Positions 7,938-17,951 of a stretch of 64,000 bases of DNA are shown here, one piece after another. The notes below the pieces were generated by a model, which was given only the letters and a program-made list of their open reading frames with translations, searched no databases and was not told the origin of the DNA. This DNA is from Planctobacterium marinum (lineage in GTDB: Bacteria; Pseudomonadota; Gammaproteobacteria; Enterobacterales; Alteromonadaceae): NCBI RefSeq assembly GCF_020687805.1, contig NZ_JAJEWQ010000006.1:214110-278109 (forward strand), in the 5' to 3' direction. Both the position numbers and the translations under genes were made by a program. The first letter of the stretch is position 1. Each line of letters begins with the position of its first letter.

Positions 7938-8951
7938 ATGCGTTTAAGACAACAGGATTTTCGGGTGAATGAGTCGGCCTGGCAAGTAAACACAAGCAAC
8001 GCGGAGCACAACCGCTTTCTAAACCTGGCAGGTGTGCAACAAGATTTGGCGCAATGTGATTCGTTTCAGCACCTGATTATCTGTGGCTTACCCAAATGTG
8101 GCTCATCTTTACTTCTGAATTTACTGGATAATCACAACCAGTTAAGTGTATTTCCCGACGAGTTACGCTTTATGGACGCGGGTTGCCAAAACATGCGCAA
8201 TGTCGATGCCCTGGTGAAGTTACTGCAAAGTTATCATATCCGGCAACCTCTAAGTTGTTTGGCAAGCCTGGATGATTTCCCTGAACATCGAGGTTCCAGA
8301 TCCTGGTTGCGCGAAGATGTTCGTTTTAATTTTGAATTGTTCAGTGACGCCATAGTCAGCTATTTTGGCAAAGCAAATACTGCTGAGCAGCGTTACTTTG
8401 CCTGTTTTTTGGCATTGGCGTGGGCCAGGCAGCAGCAACAAGTGCTGATGACAAACAAGCCAGTACTGGTTTCAAACTCGCTCAATAATGAGCTGTACAT
8501 GTTCAGCTGGCAACGAATGTTGCAATCTCGTGTGCGGTTTTTGTGGTGTATTCGAAACCCTTTTGAGCAGTATCTGAGTTTGCTAAAGACGGCTGCAAAA
8601 TACGGACAAAAGCCTTTGCCGGTAGCGCTGTTTTGTCAGTGGCTAAAAGGGCGTTATGATCTGCTACCTTCACACGCTGAAAATGTATTTATTCTGCGTT
8701 ACGAAGATTTAATTAATAACAGCCTAAATACCGCGAATAAAATTGCCAACTTCCTGAACATCGAATTCCAATCGACTATGCTGCAGCCCTCGCAAAATGG
8801 CGTAGCCTGCACCGGACGTTCTTCCCGAGGTATTGATCGAAACGGGATTTATCACAATCCTGAATTAGCAAAATTGCAACTGGACAGCAATACGCTAACT
8901 GTCCTTGATACGGAACTTGATGTGATATTGCGGCGCTTTAATTACCGGTGA
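7938..8951 (+). CDS. Sulfotransferase family protein
   Basis: 337 residues if started at the ATG at 7938, which has AGG six bases upstream; ATG 7908 and TTG 7890 are alternatives without a ribosome site. The 5'-PAPS loop ICGLPKCGSSLLLNLL is near residue 50, and the 3'-phosphate motif LWCIRNPFEQYLSLLK near residue 200 has the expected R..P....S spacing. A final GRSSRGIDRNG segment is also typical. The family moves sulfate from PAPS to carbohydrate, lipid or protein hydroxyls. No glycan cluster is adjacent, so the acceptor is unknown. The last 14 bases overlap the convergent MOSC gene. Confidence 0.85.
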   Translation: MRLRQQDFRVNESAWQVNTSNAEHNRFLNLAGVQQDLAQCDSFQHLIICGLPKCGSSLLLNLLDNHNQLSVFPDELRFMDAGCQNMRNVDALVKLLQSYHIRQPLSCLASLDDFPEHRGSRSWLREDVRFNFELFSDAIVSYFGKANTAEQRYFACFLALAWARQQQQVLMTNKPVLVSNSLNNELYMFSWQRMLQSRVRFLWCIRNPFEQYLSLLKTAAKYGQKPLPVALFCQWLKGRYDLLPSHAENVFILRYEDLINNSLNTANKIANFLNIEFQSTMLQPSQNGVACTGRSSRGIDRNGIYHNPELAKLQLDSNTLTVLDTELDVILRRFNYR

Positions 8952-9771
8952 GTATCTGCAACGATTGACCGACAATCAGGGTTCCAGTGTCTTTGTTGGG
9001 CAAATGGGCATGTTGCCCGAAGTAGGGCAGCTTTTTATCACCTACCTTAAAGCGTTCCATCAAAGTTTGCAGTGGTTGCCCGGGCGTGGCTACCACGCCT
9101 CTTTGCTGGTCTACCGAGGTCATAGGGCAGCGTTGGCACGGGCCGATCATCGCAAAATCTAATGAGTCGGCGCGCAGGTTCTGCCACTGATATTCCTGCC
9201 AGGGCTGTGTATCTGCAAGGATTATATTGGCGCGAAAGCGGTCCATGGGCATGGGTTGAGGCAGATGTTGGTTTAGAGCAGACAAAGACGCTTCGCAGGT
9301 GATTAAGAATGGACAGGCATCCGCCAGTTTTAACGTTGATTCCTGATTCTCCAGATATCTAGTGGCGACCAGGCGCTCTGCGTTATTATTAAATCTCACC
9401 AGTCGCAACTTTCCACCGCGAAATTCGCCTAACACCTGAGTTAACCAGTCGCTTACTGCCTGCGATTCTTCAATACCTTCCACGGTATCTTTCCATATTT
9501 GCCAAAGCGCCGTGGGAGTCTTGGGGTCTTGTGTTACCTCAATCGTGCCATGGTACTCATGACTAAGACTCAACTGGCCATGTACGAAGTGGGTTTTTAT
9601 CGTGGCCATAGCCGGGATTTGTCGCTGTGTAACAAACTTACCTGAATTGTCCACGATCATCCATTGCCGGTCGCCTTCCAGCCCGGTCGGAAGTACATTA
9701 ACCTGAGACAGGCTAATACCGGCCAGGGATTTTACCGGATAGATGTAGAGGGCTGAAATGCTCGCGTTCAT
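8938..9771 (-). CDS. MOSC domain protein (YcbX/mARC-like molybdenum-cofactor binding)
   Basis: 277 residues from the ATG at 9771, which has an excellent AAGGA ribosome site six bases upstream; the further upstream start lacks one. The N-terminal MOSC beta-barrel (ALYIYPVKSLAGISL, then TGLEGDRQWMIVD) is followed by the MOSC domain with the conserved cysteine in GPCQRCPMTSVDQQRG. Relatives (E. coli YcbX, mammalian mARC) bind molybdenum cofactor through this cysteine and reduce N-hydroxylated compounds. This one ends after the MOSC domain (LQILTGN) and lacks YcbX's C-terminal 2Fe-2S ferredoxin domain, so electrons would need a separate donor. Confidence 0.87.
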   Translation of the reverse strand: MNASISALYIYPVKSLAGISLSQVNVLPTGLEGDRQWMIVDNSGKFVTQRQIPAMATIKTHFVHGQLSLSHEYHGTIEVTQDPKTPTALWQIWKDTVEGIEESQAVSDWLTQVLGEFRGGKLRLVRFNNNAERLVATRYLENQESTLKLADACPFLITCEASLSALNQHLPQPMPMDRFRANIILADTQPWQEYQWQNLRADSLDFAMIGPCQRCPMTSVDQQRGVVATPGQPLQTLMERFKVGDKKLPYFGQHAHLPNKDTGTLIVGQSLQILTGN

Positions 9772-9852
9772 TGAAATATCCTTAGGGCCTTTTGGCCATG
9801 AGTGCATGATTGTTATAAATAAAATAAAGGGGTTTTACATGGCAAAACAGCG

Positions 9853-10818
9853 CTACAGGCTCTGACTAAAATACTGTCTCCAAAGGCCCGGCTCTATACC
9901 GTATTTGCGTTTAAAAGCGCGCCCGAAACTATCACTGGACTGGTAACCTACCTGAAACGCGACACTTTTTATACTCTTAGAATCATCACTCAGGAAAATT
10001 TTTGCCTGCTCCAGTTTGATGTGTTCCAGCCAGGCTCTGGCCGTCATTTGATAATGTTGTTGTACCAGGCGATTAAAGTGCCTGTCACTCATGGCGCATT
10101 GTGCTGCCAGATCAGTGACGCTGACAGTTTTATGCAGGTTGTCCTGCAACCACATGTACACTTTTTGCAAGCGATCGTTGTCAATGCTTTGAAATTTTAA
10201 TGATTCTGAAAACTGACTTTGGTGCCCGGCGCGTTTAAAGTAAGTGACCAAATATTTAGCTGCCGATGTGGCCACACGTACCCCGTGATCTTGTTCGATA
10301 ATATGTAAAGCCAAATCAATACCACTTAATACGCCTGCGGATGAATAAAACCTGTCGTGTTGAATAAACAACCTGTCGGCATCCACGATTAAGTGGGGAT
10401 AACGGTGTTTTAACTCTTCGGCAAAGTGCCAATGGGTAGTCACGGTTAACCCTCGTAACCGGGGCAGATCTGCCGCTAAAAACACGCCGGTACAAATACA
10501 CACTATGCGTTTCCTCTGGTTACATTGCTCCTGCAGATAAGGCTGAAGTAATGCCTTTGTGGCCTGTTGTCTTGCACCTGTTCCACCGGGAATCACCAGA
10601 GTATCAATGCTGGGCGCGTCGGCAAAAGTATAGTCGGCTTCAATCTGAATGCCGGTTTCACTTCTAATCTTTTTCCGGGGCGCAATAATACAGGATTCAT
10701 AAAGTGGTTCAGCGTCAGCTTTGATGAGATCAAAGCATTCCAGTGGCCCGACGAGGTCTAACAGCTGTATATCGTCGTAAGCCAAAAAGCCGATGCGATG
10801 TGGGCAGGAAGTTGTCAT
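9853..10818 (-). CDS. GlxA family transcriptional regulator (DJ-1/PfpI + AraC)
   Basis: 321 residues. Residues 1-190 form a DJ-1/PfpI-type amidase-like domain (RIGFLAYDDIQLLDLVGPLE ... IVCICTGVFLAADLPRL with the nucleophile-elbow cysteine). Residues 220-320 hold two AraC-type helix-turn-helix units (TVSVTDLAAQCAMSDRHFNR and SIKSVAFQVGYQSSDSFGRA). Relatives regulate catabolism of arginine, glycine betaine, carnitine and similar amines. It sits alone, divergent from metA; its own promoter region abuts the metA met boxes. No adjacent catabolic target is obvious. Confidence 0.92.
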   Translation of the reverse strand: MTTSCPHRIGFLAYDDIQLLDLVGPLECFDLIKADAEPLYESCIIAPRKKIRSETGIQIEADYTFADAPSIDTLVIPGGTGARQQATKALLQPYLQEQCNQRKRIVCICTGVFLAADLPRLRGLTVTTHWHFAEELKHRYPHLIVDADRLFIQHDRFYSSAGVLSGIDLALHIIEQDHGVRVATSAAKYLVTYFKRAGHQSQFSESLKFQSIDNDRLQKVYMWLQDNLHKTVSVTDLAAQCAMSDRHFNRLVQQHYQMTARAWLEHIKLEQAKIFLSDDSKSIKSVAFQVGYQSSDSFGRAFKRKYGIEPGLWRQYFSQSL

Positions 10819-10915
10819 TTAGCGAGGATTTATATCTGACGGTGCCAAGACTATAGCAGGTTTAAATATGTCTTAAGTGTCTAATGTGCGACATTTTCAG
10901 ACATTCGTCGGTTTT

Positions 10916-10947
10916 GGACGTCCAGATGTTTAGACGTAAAGATGTTG
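10916..10947 (+). promoter_or_regulatory. Four tandem met boxes (MetJ operator) upstream of metA
   Basis: Four contiguous 8-bp units at 10916, 10924, 10932 and 10940 read GGACGTCC, AGATGTTT, AGACGTAA and AGATGTTG. Each approximates the MetJ consensus AGACGTCT with exact 8-bp phasing. The array runs into a TTGACA -35-like hexamer at 10945-10950, followed 16 bp later by CACAAT, so bound MetJ-SAM would block polymerase. Regulation by MetJ is inferred from established enterobacterial knowledge. Confidence 0.85.
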
Positions 10948-11015
10948 ACAATATGAGCTATTAAGGCACAATGCCGGAATCTAAGTCGATTTACTAAGAG
11001 GTTGAGACAAATACC

Positions 11016-11945
11016 ATGCCCATTCGAGTACCTGCTGAATTACCTGCACAAGCTATTTTAGACAAAGAGAATATCTTTGTTATGGATAGTGAGCGCGCGG
11101 CTATGCAGGATATTCGACCGCTGGAAGTGGGAATTCTCAACCTGATGCCCAATAAAATTCAAACCGAAACACAACTTTGTCGGTTATTGTCCAACACGCC
11201 GCTACAAATCAACGTGGATTTAATCCGTATTGATAACCACGTCTCAAAGCACACACCGGCAGAGCACATGGACTCTTTCTATCAGAACTTTGATGATATT
11301 GCTGAAAAGCGCTATGACGGCCTGATTATCACCGGAGCCCCCGTGGCGTTAGTGGACTACGAAGAAATATCCTACTGGGATAAGATCACCACGGTGATGG
11401 ATTGGGCACGCCGGCATGTGCAATCTACCCTCTATTTGTGTTGGGCCGCACATGCTGCCATGTACCATTTTTATGGTATTAATCGCCATATCCGTGAGGA
11501 CAAGTTATTTGGGGTGTTCGAACACAAGGTTAATCAGCCGCTGGATGAATTGGTGCGGGGGTTTGACGGTCGTTTTTATGCACCTCATTCCCGCTATGGT
11601 AATATTCTGATTGAACAGTATGAATCTGTTCCCGAATTAGATGTGCTGGCCAGCTCGGATGACGCTGGGGCCTATATCGTGGCTTCAAAAGACAAACGTC
11701 AGGTGTTTTTAACTGGCCATCCGGAGTATGAGTTACATACCCTGAATGATGAATACACCCGCGATATCAGCGCTGGATTAGACACCGCAATCCCGTTGAA
11801 TTACTTCGCGGAGCCAGAAAATCCGCAATCGACGCCTGTCATGAGTTGGCGCAGTCATGGTACCTTGTTGTATACCAACTGGTTGAATTATTGTGTGTAT
11901 CAGGTGACGCCATACGACCTGAACGAATTGAGTAGCCGCACATAG
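11016..11945 (+). CDS. metA: Homoserine O-succinyl/acetyltransferase
   Basis: 309 residues, the normal MetA length, starting MPIRVPAELPAQAIL as in enterobacterial MetA. It acylates homoserine in the first committed step of methionine synthesis. The catalytic cysteine lies in LYLCWAAHAAMYHFYG near residue 142, and the later FTGHPEYE segment carries the conserved histidine and glutamate. MetA proteins can use succinyl- or acetyl-CoA and the acyl donor cannot be settled by eye. The gene is preceded by four tandem met boxes and followed after 81 bases by the split methionine synthase, forming a methionine block. Confidence 0.96.
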   Translation: MPIRVPAELPAQAILDKENIFVMDSERAAMQDIRPLEVGILNLMPNKIQTETQLCRLLSNTPLQINVDLIRIDNHVSKHTPAEHMDSFYQNFDDIAEKRYDGLIITGAPVALVDYEEISYWDKITTVMDWARRHVQSTLYLCWAAHAAMYHFYGINRHIREDKLFGVFEHKVNQPLDELVRGFDGRFYAPHSRYGNILIEQYESVPELDVLASSDDAGAYIVASKDKRQVFLTGHPEYELHTLNDEYTRDISAGLDTAIPLNYFAEPENPQSTPVMSWRSHGTLLYTNWLNYCVYQVTPYDLNELSSRT

Positions 11946-12026
11946 ACATTGTCTGTTTTCTGAATGTCAGCCGCAGTGAACAACACACAGCTTGCTGATG
12001 AGCGAAATCGAGTGAATGAGTTTCAT

Positions 12027-13079
12027 ATGAGTAACAAAACCCAACAACTATTAGCCTTGCTGGCTGACAGGATATTAATCCTGGACGGCGCAATGGGAAC
12101 TATGATCCAACGCCATAAGTTGGAAGAGCAAGATTATCGCGGCGAGCGTTTCGCTGACTGGCCATCAGATCTTAAAGGCAATAATGATCTTCTGGTATTA
12201 ACCCAGCCAGACATTATTCGCGAAATTCATGGCCAGTATCTTGAAGCAGGCGCGGATATATTAGAAACCAATACCTTTAACGCCACCAGTATTTCCATGG
12301 CGGACTACAATATGGAATCACTGGTGACGGAGATTAATATTGAAGCTGCCAGGCTTGCGCGTCAGGCCGCTGACGAATACACCGCTAAAAATCCCGACAA
12401 ACCCCGTTTTGTCGCCGGGGTTCTTGGGCCTACTAACAGAACCGCCTCTATTTCACCGGATGTAAATGATCCCGTTTTTCGCAATATTAGTTTTGAGCAA
12501 CTGGTAGAAGCCTATAAAGAGGCAACTCATGCACTGATTCAGGGGGGCTCTGATTTGATTTTGATCGAGACCATTTTCGATACCCTGAACGCCAAAGCGG
12601 CTGCGTTTGCAGTGGATGAGGTGTTTGACGAATTAGGCTGTCAGTTGCCTGTGATGATTTCGGGTACTATTACCGATGCGTCAGGGCGCACCTTGTCAGG
12701 TCAGACCGCAGAAGCTTTCTATTATTCTTTGCGTCATATTAAACCCATCTCCTTTGGCCTTAACTGCGCTCTGGGCCCGGATCTATTAAGACAATACGTG
12801 AAAGAGATCTCTGATGTGGCTGAGTGTCATATTTCCGCGCACCCCAATGCCGGATTACCTAATGAATTTGGTGAATATGACATGGAAGGGCCGGAAATGG
12901 CGGCGCACATTAAAGAATGGGCTGAGTCTGGTTTGGTGAATATTGTTGGTGGTTGCTGTGGTTCTTCACCGGAACATATCAGCTCCATTGCAACGGCAGT
13001 ATCCTCTATTGCACCGCGCAAATTACCTACGCCTGAGGTCAGAATGCGATTATCTGGCTTAGAGCCATTTATTCATTAA
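12027..13079 (+). CDS. metH: Methionine synthase MetH, N-terminal homocysteine-binding half
   Basis: 350 residues from the ATG at 12027, whose product aligns with the E. coli MetH start ([20 protein letters not shown]). An in-frame start at 11964 would add 21 unlike residues. It contains only the homocysteine S-methyltransferase domain, with zinc ligands visible in FGLNCALGP and [10 protein letters not shown]. It ends with [11 protein letters not shown], exactly where E. coli MetH passes into the linker before the pterin domain. The next gene starts 26 bases later in another frame and continues the same protein. The two products must work together as cobalamin-dependent methionine synthase. 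Confidence 0.93.
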   Translation: MSNKTQQLLALLADRILILDGAMGTMIQRHKLEEQDYRGERFADWPSDLKGNNDLLVLTQPDIIREIHGQYLEAGADILETNTFNATSISMADYNMESLVTEINIEAARLARQAADEYTAKNPDKPRFVAGVLGPTNRTASISPDVNDPVFRNISFEQLVEAYKEATHALIQGGSDLILIETIFDTLNAKAAAFAVDEVFDELGCQLPVMISGTITDASGRTLSGQTAEAFYYSLRHIKPISFGLNCALGPDLLRQYVKEISDVAECHISAHPNAGLPNEFGEYDMEGPEMAAHIKEWAESGLVNIVGGCCGSSPEHISSIATAVSSIAPRKLPTPEVRMRLSGLEPFIH

Positions 13080-13105
13080 TACGCCCACGAAGAGAGACAG
13101 AGATT

Positions 13106-15727
13106 ATGAATCAAGCATCATCGACATTTGTCAATATAGGTGAGCGTACCAATGTTACCGGCTCTGCGCGTTTCAAACGACTGATACTGGAAGGTGATTA
13201 CGAAACTGCGTTGGATGTTGCACGTCAACAGGTTGAAAGCGGCGCACAGGTGATTGATATCAACATGGATGAAGCCATGTTGGATTCAGAAGCGGCCATG
13301 ACCCGGTTCCTGAATCTGATTGCCTCCGAACCCGATATTGCAAGGGTTCCTATCATGATTGACTCCTCGAAATGGACAGTCATCGAGGCCGGACTGAAAT
13401 GTGTTCAGGGTAAAGCCATAGTTAACTCCATCAGCCTGAAAGAAGGCGAAGAACCCTTTTTAGCTCAGGCCAAAAAAATCAAGCGTTATGGCGCGGCGAC
13501 TGTTGTTATGGCATTTGATGAAGTGGGGCAGGCGGATACCGAGGCGCGCAAGTTTGAGATCTGTGAACGCTCGTACCGACTGCTCACTGAGAAAATCGGG
13601 TTTCCACCCGAAGATATCATCTTTGATCCCAACATTTTTGCTGTTGCCACCGGCATTGAAGAACACAACAATTATGCGCTTGATTTTATCGAAGCTACCC
13701 GTCGCATAAAACAGAACCTGCCACACGCGCATATCTCTGGTGGCCTGTCGAATATCTCCTTCTCGTTTCGCGGCAATAACCCGGTGCGGGAAGCCATGCA
13801 CTCGGTATTTTTATATCACGCTATAAAGGCGGGTATGGACATGGCCATTGTTAACGCTGGCCAGTTGGAAGTGTATGACGAAATTCCGGATGAACTGCGC
13901 AAAGCCGTGGAAGATGTGATTTTGAATCGTCATCCGGATGCCACCGAAGTGCTGGTAAACCTGGCGCCTAAATACAACGGCGATGGTAAAGAAGCGGTTA
14001 AAGAAGATCTGAGCTGGCGCGAACAACCGGTTAACAAGCGTCTGGAACATGCACTGGTAAAAGGTATCACTGACTACATTGTCGAAGACACCGAAGAAGC
14101 CCGGCTAAATGCAGAGCGGCCGCTGCACGTGATTGAAGGTCCGTTAATGGATGGCATGAACGTAGTGGGTGATCTGTTTGGCGAGGGTAAAATGTTTCTG
14201 CCGCAGGTGGTTAAATCAGCACGAGTTATGAAAAAAGCCGTTGCTCACCTGGAACCCTTTATTGAAGCGGAAAAAGAAGCAGGCAGCACCAATGGCAAAA
14301 TATTGCTGGCTACCGTAAAGGGCGATGTGCATGACATTGGTAAGAATATTGTTGGCGTTGTACTGCAATGCAACAACTATGAGATTATCGATCTGGGTGT
14401 CATGGTGCCTTGTGCCACCATTTTGCAGGAAGCGAAAAAGCACAATGTGGATATCATCGGCCTGTCTGGCCTGATCACGCCATCACTGGATGAAATGGTG
14501 TTTGTGGCCAAAGAAATGGAGCGTCTGGGTTTTGACCTCCCGCTGCTAATTGGCGGTGCTACCACATCCAAGGCGCATACCGCAGTAAAAATTGAGCAAA
14601 ACTACAGTCACCCTGTTGCTTATGTGTCGAACGCGTCTCGTGCAGTGGGGGTTTGTCAGAAGCTGCTGTCAGCCACTCACAAGCCTGATTTTGTGGCACA
14701 GCTGCAAAAAGAATATGACACGGTAAGAGAGCAACACGCCCGTAAAAAGCCGCGCTCCAAACCCGTAACCCTGGAACAAGCCCGCAGTAATCCGGTTGCT
14801 ATCGATTGGGACAACTACCAACCACCGGTGCCGCTTAAGCTGGGAGTAGAAGCGGTTGAGGCCGATATTGCTACCTTGCGTCACTACATCGACTGGACCC
14901 CGTTTTTCATGACCTGGTCATTGGCCGGAAAGTATCCGCGTATTTTTGACGATGAAGTGGTGGGAGAGGAAGCTAAAAAGTTATTTGCCGATGCAAATTC
15001 GCTGTTAGATGAGTTGCAGTCGTCAGGTCAGTTGCAGGCAAAAGGCGTCTATGGCCTGTTTCCTGCGAATGCGGTAACCGATGATGTTCAGATATTCACG
15101 GATGAGAGTCGCTCACAGTTGCTGGCCACCAGTTGTCACCTCAGACAGCAAACGGATAAAGGCCAGAACCCCAATTATTGTTTAACTGACTTTGTGGCAC
15201 CCAAAGAGTCAGGCAAAGCCGATTACGTTGGGGCTTTTGCAGTAACCGCAGGTATTGGTGAAGACGAACTGGCCAACGCCTACAAAGCTGCAGGCGATGA
15301 TTACAACGCCATTATGATTCAGGCGGTGGCCGACAGACTGGCTGAGGCCTTTGCAGAATATCTGCATCAACAGGTCAGAAAGGTTTACTGGGGTTATGCG
15401 CCAGATGAAGCGCTGGATAACGACGCCCTTATTCGTGAAAAATACCAGGGCATTCGTCCGGCACCGGGTTATGCCGCTTGTCCTGAACACACCGAAAAAC
15501 AGGTGATCTGGGACCTGCTGGAGGCTGAGAAGCACACCGGTATGAAGCTGACGGAAAGCTATGCCATGTGGCCCGGTGCATCGGTATCCGGCTGGTATTT
15601 CTCACACCCTGATTCTCGCTATTTCGCGGTTGCACAAATCCAGCAGGACCAACTGCAAGATTATGCACAGCGCAAAGCAATGAGTATCGAAGAAGCTGAG
15701 CGCTGGTTAGCGCCAAATTTATCCTGA
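13106..15727 (+). CDS. metH: Methionine synthase MetH, pterin/B12/reactivation half
   Basis: 873 residues: pterin-binding domain from [16 protein letters not shown] (residues 8-265), B12-binding cap and Rossmann domain with the base-off histidine motif DVHDIG near residues 406-411, and the AdoMet-binding reactivation domain ending with [15 protein letters not shown] near residue 790. This covers E. coli MetH from about residue 355 to the end, so domain content is complete once joined to the 350-residue upstream product. A purine-rich AGAGAGACAGAG lies before the ATG. The clean stop and restart at a domain linker, with no loss of sequence, argue for a real gene split rather than decay. Confidence 0.94.
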   Translation: MNQASSTFVNIGERTNVTGSARFKRLILEGDYETALDVARQQVESGAQVIDINMDEAMLDSEAAMTRFLNLIASEPDIARVPIMIDSSKWTVIEAGLKCVQGKAIVNSISLKEGEEPFLAQAKKIKRYGAATVVMAFDEVGQADTEARKFEICERSYRLLTEKIGFPPEDIIFDPNIFAVATGIEEHNNYALDFIEATRRIKQNLPHAHISGGLSNISFSFRGNNPVREAMHSVFLYHAIKAGMDMAIVNAGQLEVYDEIPDELRKAVEDVILNRHPDATEVLVNLAPKYNGDGKEAVKEDLSWREQPVNKRLEHALVKGITDYIVEDTEEARLNAERPLHVIEGPLMDGMNVVGDLFGEGKMFLPQVVKSARVMKKAVAHLEPFIEAEKEAGSTNGKILLATVKGDVHDIGKNIVGVVLQCNNYEIIDLGVMVPCATILQEAKKHNVDIIGLSGLITPSLDEMVFVAKEMERLGFDLPLLIGGATTSKAHTAVKIEQNYSHPVAYVSNASRAVGVCQKLLSATHKPDFVAQLQKEYDTVREQHARKKPRSKPVTLEQARSNPVAIDWDNYQPPVPLKLGVEAVEADIATLRHYIDWTPFFMTWSLAGKYPRIFDDEVVGEEAKKLFADANSLLDELQSSGQLQAKGVYGLFPANAVTDDVQIFTDESRSQLLATSCHLRQQTDKGQNPNYCLTDFVAPKESGKADYVGAFAVTAGIGEDELANAYKAAGDDYNAIMIQAVADRLAEAFAEYLHQQVRKVYWGYAPDEALDNDALIREKYQGIRPAPGYAACPEHTEKQVIWDLLEAEKHTGMKLTESYAMWPGASVSGWYFSHPDSRYFAVAQIQQDQLQDYAQRKAMSIEEAERWLAPNLS

Positions 15728-15738
15728 TGGAGGTCATT

Positions 15739-16284
15739 ATGAATGAATTTGAAAATTATCCTGATGTGTTGCAAATCGCAAAACTGGGTGAACCGGTTTT
15801 GCGACAGGCGGCCGCTCCCGTGACCGAATTTACTCAGGATTTAGAAAAGTTTGTCGCGCGATTACAGGACAAAATGACCGAAGCGGGTGGTGTGGGCATT
15901 GCTGCACCCCAGGTATTTTGCGCAAGACAGATTTTAATCATGGCCAGCAAGCCCAACAAGCGATACCCGGATGCACCTCAAATGGAACCTTTAGTGGTCA
16001 TTAATCCGCGTATCATTGCGCAATCTAAAGACACAGTGACGGATTGGGAAGGTTGTCTGAGTATTCCTGGTATACGTGGCCAGGTGCCAAGAGCCGATTG
16101 GGTCGAGGTGTTTTTTCAGGATACTCAGGGTACCATGCAGCGCAGACGTTTTGACGGCTTTTTAGCCCGCATATTTTTGCATGAGTATGATCATCTGATT
16201 GGTCGTGCCTGGCTTGATTCAGTGCAAAATAATCGCGACATTATCAGTGAAGATGTGTATCTGAATCAGGTGGCTGCCGCCTGA
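15739..16284 (+). CDS. def: Peptide deformylase
   Basis: 181 residues from the ATG at 15739, chosen over the in-frame ATG at 15727 because GGAGG lies immediately upstream of the later one. All three deformylase motifs are present: GVGIAAPQ, EGCLS and HEYDH, giving the Cys/His/His metal site. The enzyme removes the formyl group from new protein N-termini. It directly follows metH, not fmt, so it is probably a second deformylase beside the usual def-fmt pair elsewhere; this cannot be checked here. The C-terminal extension after HEYDH is short (SVQNNRDIISEDVYLNQVAAA). Confidence 0.93.
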   Translation: MNEFENYPDVLQIAKLGEPVLRQAAAPVTEFTQDLEKFVARLQDKMTEAGGVGIAAPQVFCARQILIMASKPNKRYPDAPQMEPLVVINPRIIAQSKDTVTDWEGCLSIPGIRGQVPRADWVEVFFQDTQGTMQRRRFDGFLARIFLHEYDHLIGRAWLDSVQNNRDIISEDVYLNQVAAA

Positions 16285-16285
16285 T

Positions 16286-17386
16286 TCAGCGCTGATTTTT
16301 ATCCTGACTGGCGCTGTTGCGCCACCAGGTAGCTAACAGCGAACCGGTAATGTTCATTGCCGGACTGAAAAAAGCTGGCGCCAGACCCATGGTGGCCAGT
16401 TTCTGCATGGATAAGGCGATGCCGGACGCTAATCCGGAGTTCTGCATACCCACCTCAAATGCAACTGTGCGGGCGTCCTGCTCTTCCAGTTTCAACAGTT
16501 TTGCCAGGCTATAACCCAGGCCAAATCCCAGTAAGTTGTGCACCAGCACAATAGCAATTAACAATAGTCCGATGCTCAGGATAGCCTCTCTACCCGCCGC
16601 CCCAATAATCGCCAGAATGATCACGATACCCGACATAGAAATCAGGGGCAGTACTTTTTGTAACAGCGCGACTTTATGCCGGAAGTAATGGTTCACCAGT
16701 AAGCCCGCCAGCACCGGCAAAATCACAATTTCGAGCATATTAAAAAACATGGCTGTGCTGTTGATCGCAATCAGTTCACCGGCCAGTAACTGCATTAAAA
16801 ACGGTGTAATAAAAGGCGAAAGCAGAGTCGCGATAGCCGTTAACGTTAATGATAAAGCGACATTAGCATTAGCAATGTAGCTCATCACATTAGAGGCCAG
16901 GCCGCTGGGTGAGCAACCCACTAAAATTATGCCAGCAGCTATTTCCGGCGGTAATTGCGACAACATCGCCAGTGCAAAACCGATTAATGGCATCAGCGTA
17001 AACTGGCACAACAAGCCGATGATAACACTCTGGGGCATGGACAAAACCCGGACGAAGTCAGCAAAACTGATGGTACAGCCCATGCCAAACATGATCAGCA
17101 TTAAAAGTGGAATAATGAGTTGTTTGGTATCGAAATTCTTTATCTGCATAATAGCGTCAGGAAAGAGCAGCCCAAAACCAAACGCCGCGAATATCCACAG
17201 GGTGAAAATCAGGTGACGGGTTTGCTGTATCTGATAAAGGGCTAAAGACAAAAGCGTAAACCCCGCCATCATAGCCGAGAAAGTAGAGCTTTTAGCATCC
17301 AGCTGAAAATAGAAGATGGCTGCCATCATAAAACTGGCTATTGCCGCAAGGGTGAAATTTCTGGATGTTTGAGGGATTGCCATCAT
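16286..17386 (-). CDS. Bile acid:sodium symporter (BASS) family transporter
   Basis: 366 residues, nearly all hydrophobic. The BASS core starts near residue 90 (LIIPLLMLIMFGMGCTISFADF) and holds the GCSPSGLASNVMSYIANANVALS sodium-site region and the EVGMQNSGLASGIAL motif. Two extra N-terminal hydrophobic segments (residues 10-45 and 55-85) precede it. Bacterial family members carry bile acids, pyruvate, pantoate or other organic anions with sodium. It ends two bases from the convergent def gene. The substrate is not inferable. Confidence 0.88.
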   Translation of the reverse strand: MMAIPQTSRNFTLAAIASFMMAAIFYFQLDAKSSTFSAMMAGFTLLSLALYQIQQTRHLIFTLWIFAAFGFGLLFPDAIMQIKNFDTKQLIIPLLMLIMFGMGCTISFADFVRVLSMPQSVIIGLLCQFTLMPLIGFALAMLSQLPPEIAAGIILVGCSPSGLASNVMSYIANANVALSLTLTAIATLLSPFITPFLMQLLAGELIAINSTAMFFNMLEIVILPVLAGLLVNHYFRHKVALLQKVLPLISMSGIVIILAIIGAAGREAILSIGLLLIAIVLVHNLLGFGLGYSLAKLLKLEEQDARTVAFEVGMQNSGLASGIALSMQKLATMGLAPAFFSPAMNITGSLLATWWRNSASQDKNQR

Positions 17387-17452
17387 TCACTTTGAATTTA
17401 TAAATTACAGATATTAATCTAGCAAAAAGAGGCAGGGTATAAAAACTTAAAT

Positions 17453-17941
17453 ATGACCATTAAACTATTTGATAATCAGTTATTTGCTGAACTTGATGAG
17501 AAAGCCGCCAGTAGCCCCCGCCGGCGCAGTAATTACAACATTCACCAAGAGCCGGATGCAGCTGTCCAGCGGCTGTTTATCACCCTGTACCCCGATTCCT
17601 ACGTTAGACCTCATAAACACCTTCAGTCGGATAAATGGGAGTTCTTTTTAATGATAACGGGCGAAGTGGCTTTTTTACTGTTTGATGAGCAGGGGGTATG
17701 CAAGGAGCGTTATCATTTATCAGCCAATGGTGATGTCAAAGGCTTAGAAATCCCGCCAGGTGTCTGGCATACCGTGGTGCCTTTACAGCAACCCGCCACC
17801 TTTTTCGAGGTAAAACAGGGGCCTTATATCCCACTGGATGACAAGGGCTTTGCCAGCTGGGCGCCAGAAGAAGGCGTAAACGAAGTGCCGGCGTTTTTAG
17901 CGCGATTGAAAAATATAGAGCCGGGCCAGGCAATAAACTGA
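17453..17941 (+). CDS. WbuC family cupin-fold metalloprotein
   Basis: 162 residues with a single cupin domain. The metal-site motif RPHKHLQSDKWEFF (two His and a Glu) and the second half PPGVWHTVVPL give a complete four-ligand set. WbuC proteins were named from O-antigen clusters, but their reaction is uncertain. Here there is no polysaccharide locus: the gene sits between a BASS transporter and ctlX, both on the opposite strand. It ends 10 bases before the convergent ctlX stop. Confidence 0.83.
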   Translation: MTIKLFDNQLFAELDEKAASSPRRRSNYNIHQEPDAAVQRLFITLYPDSYVRPHKHLQSDKWEFFLMITGEVAFLLFDEQGVCKERYHLSANGDVKGLEIPPGVWHTVVPLQQPATFFEVKQGPYIPLDDKGFASWAPEEGVNEVPAFLARLKNIEPGQAIN

Positions 17942-17951
17942 CCCTGACAAT

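Noticed and set aside
11944..11954. AGACATTGTCT palindrome before metH, possible met box
   Set aside because: Only one unit resembles the consensus and there is no 8-bp phased partner; MetJ needs at least two adjacent boxes.
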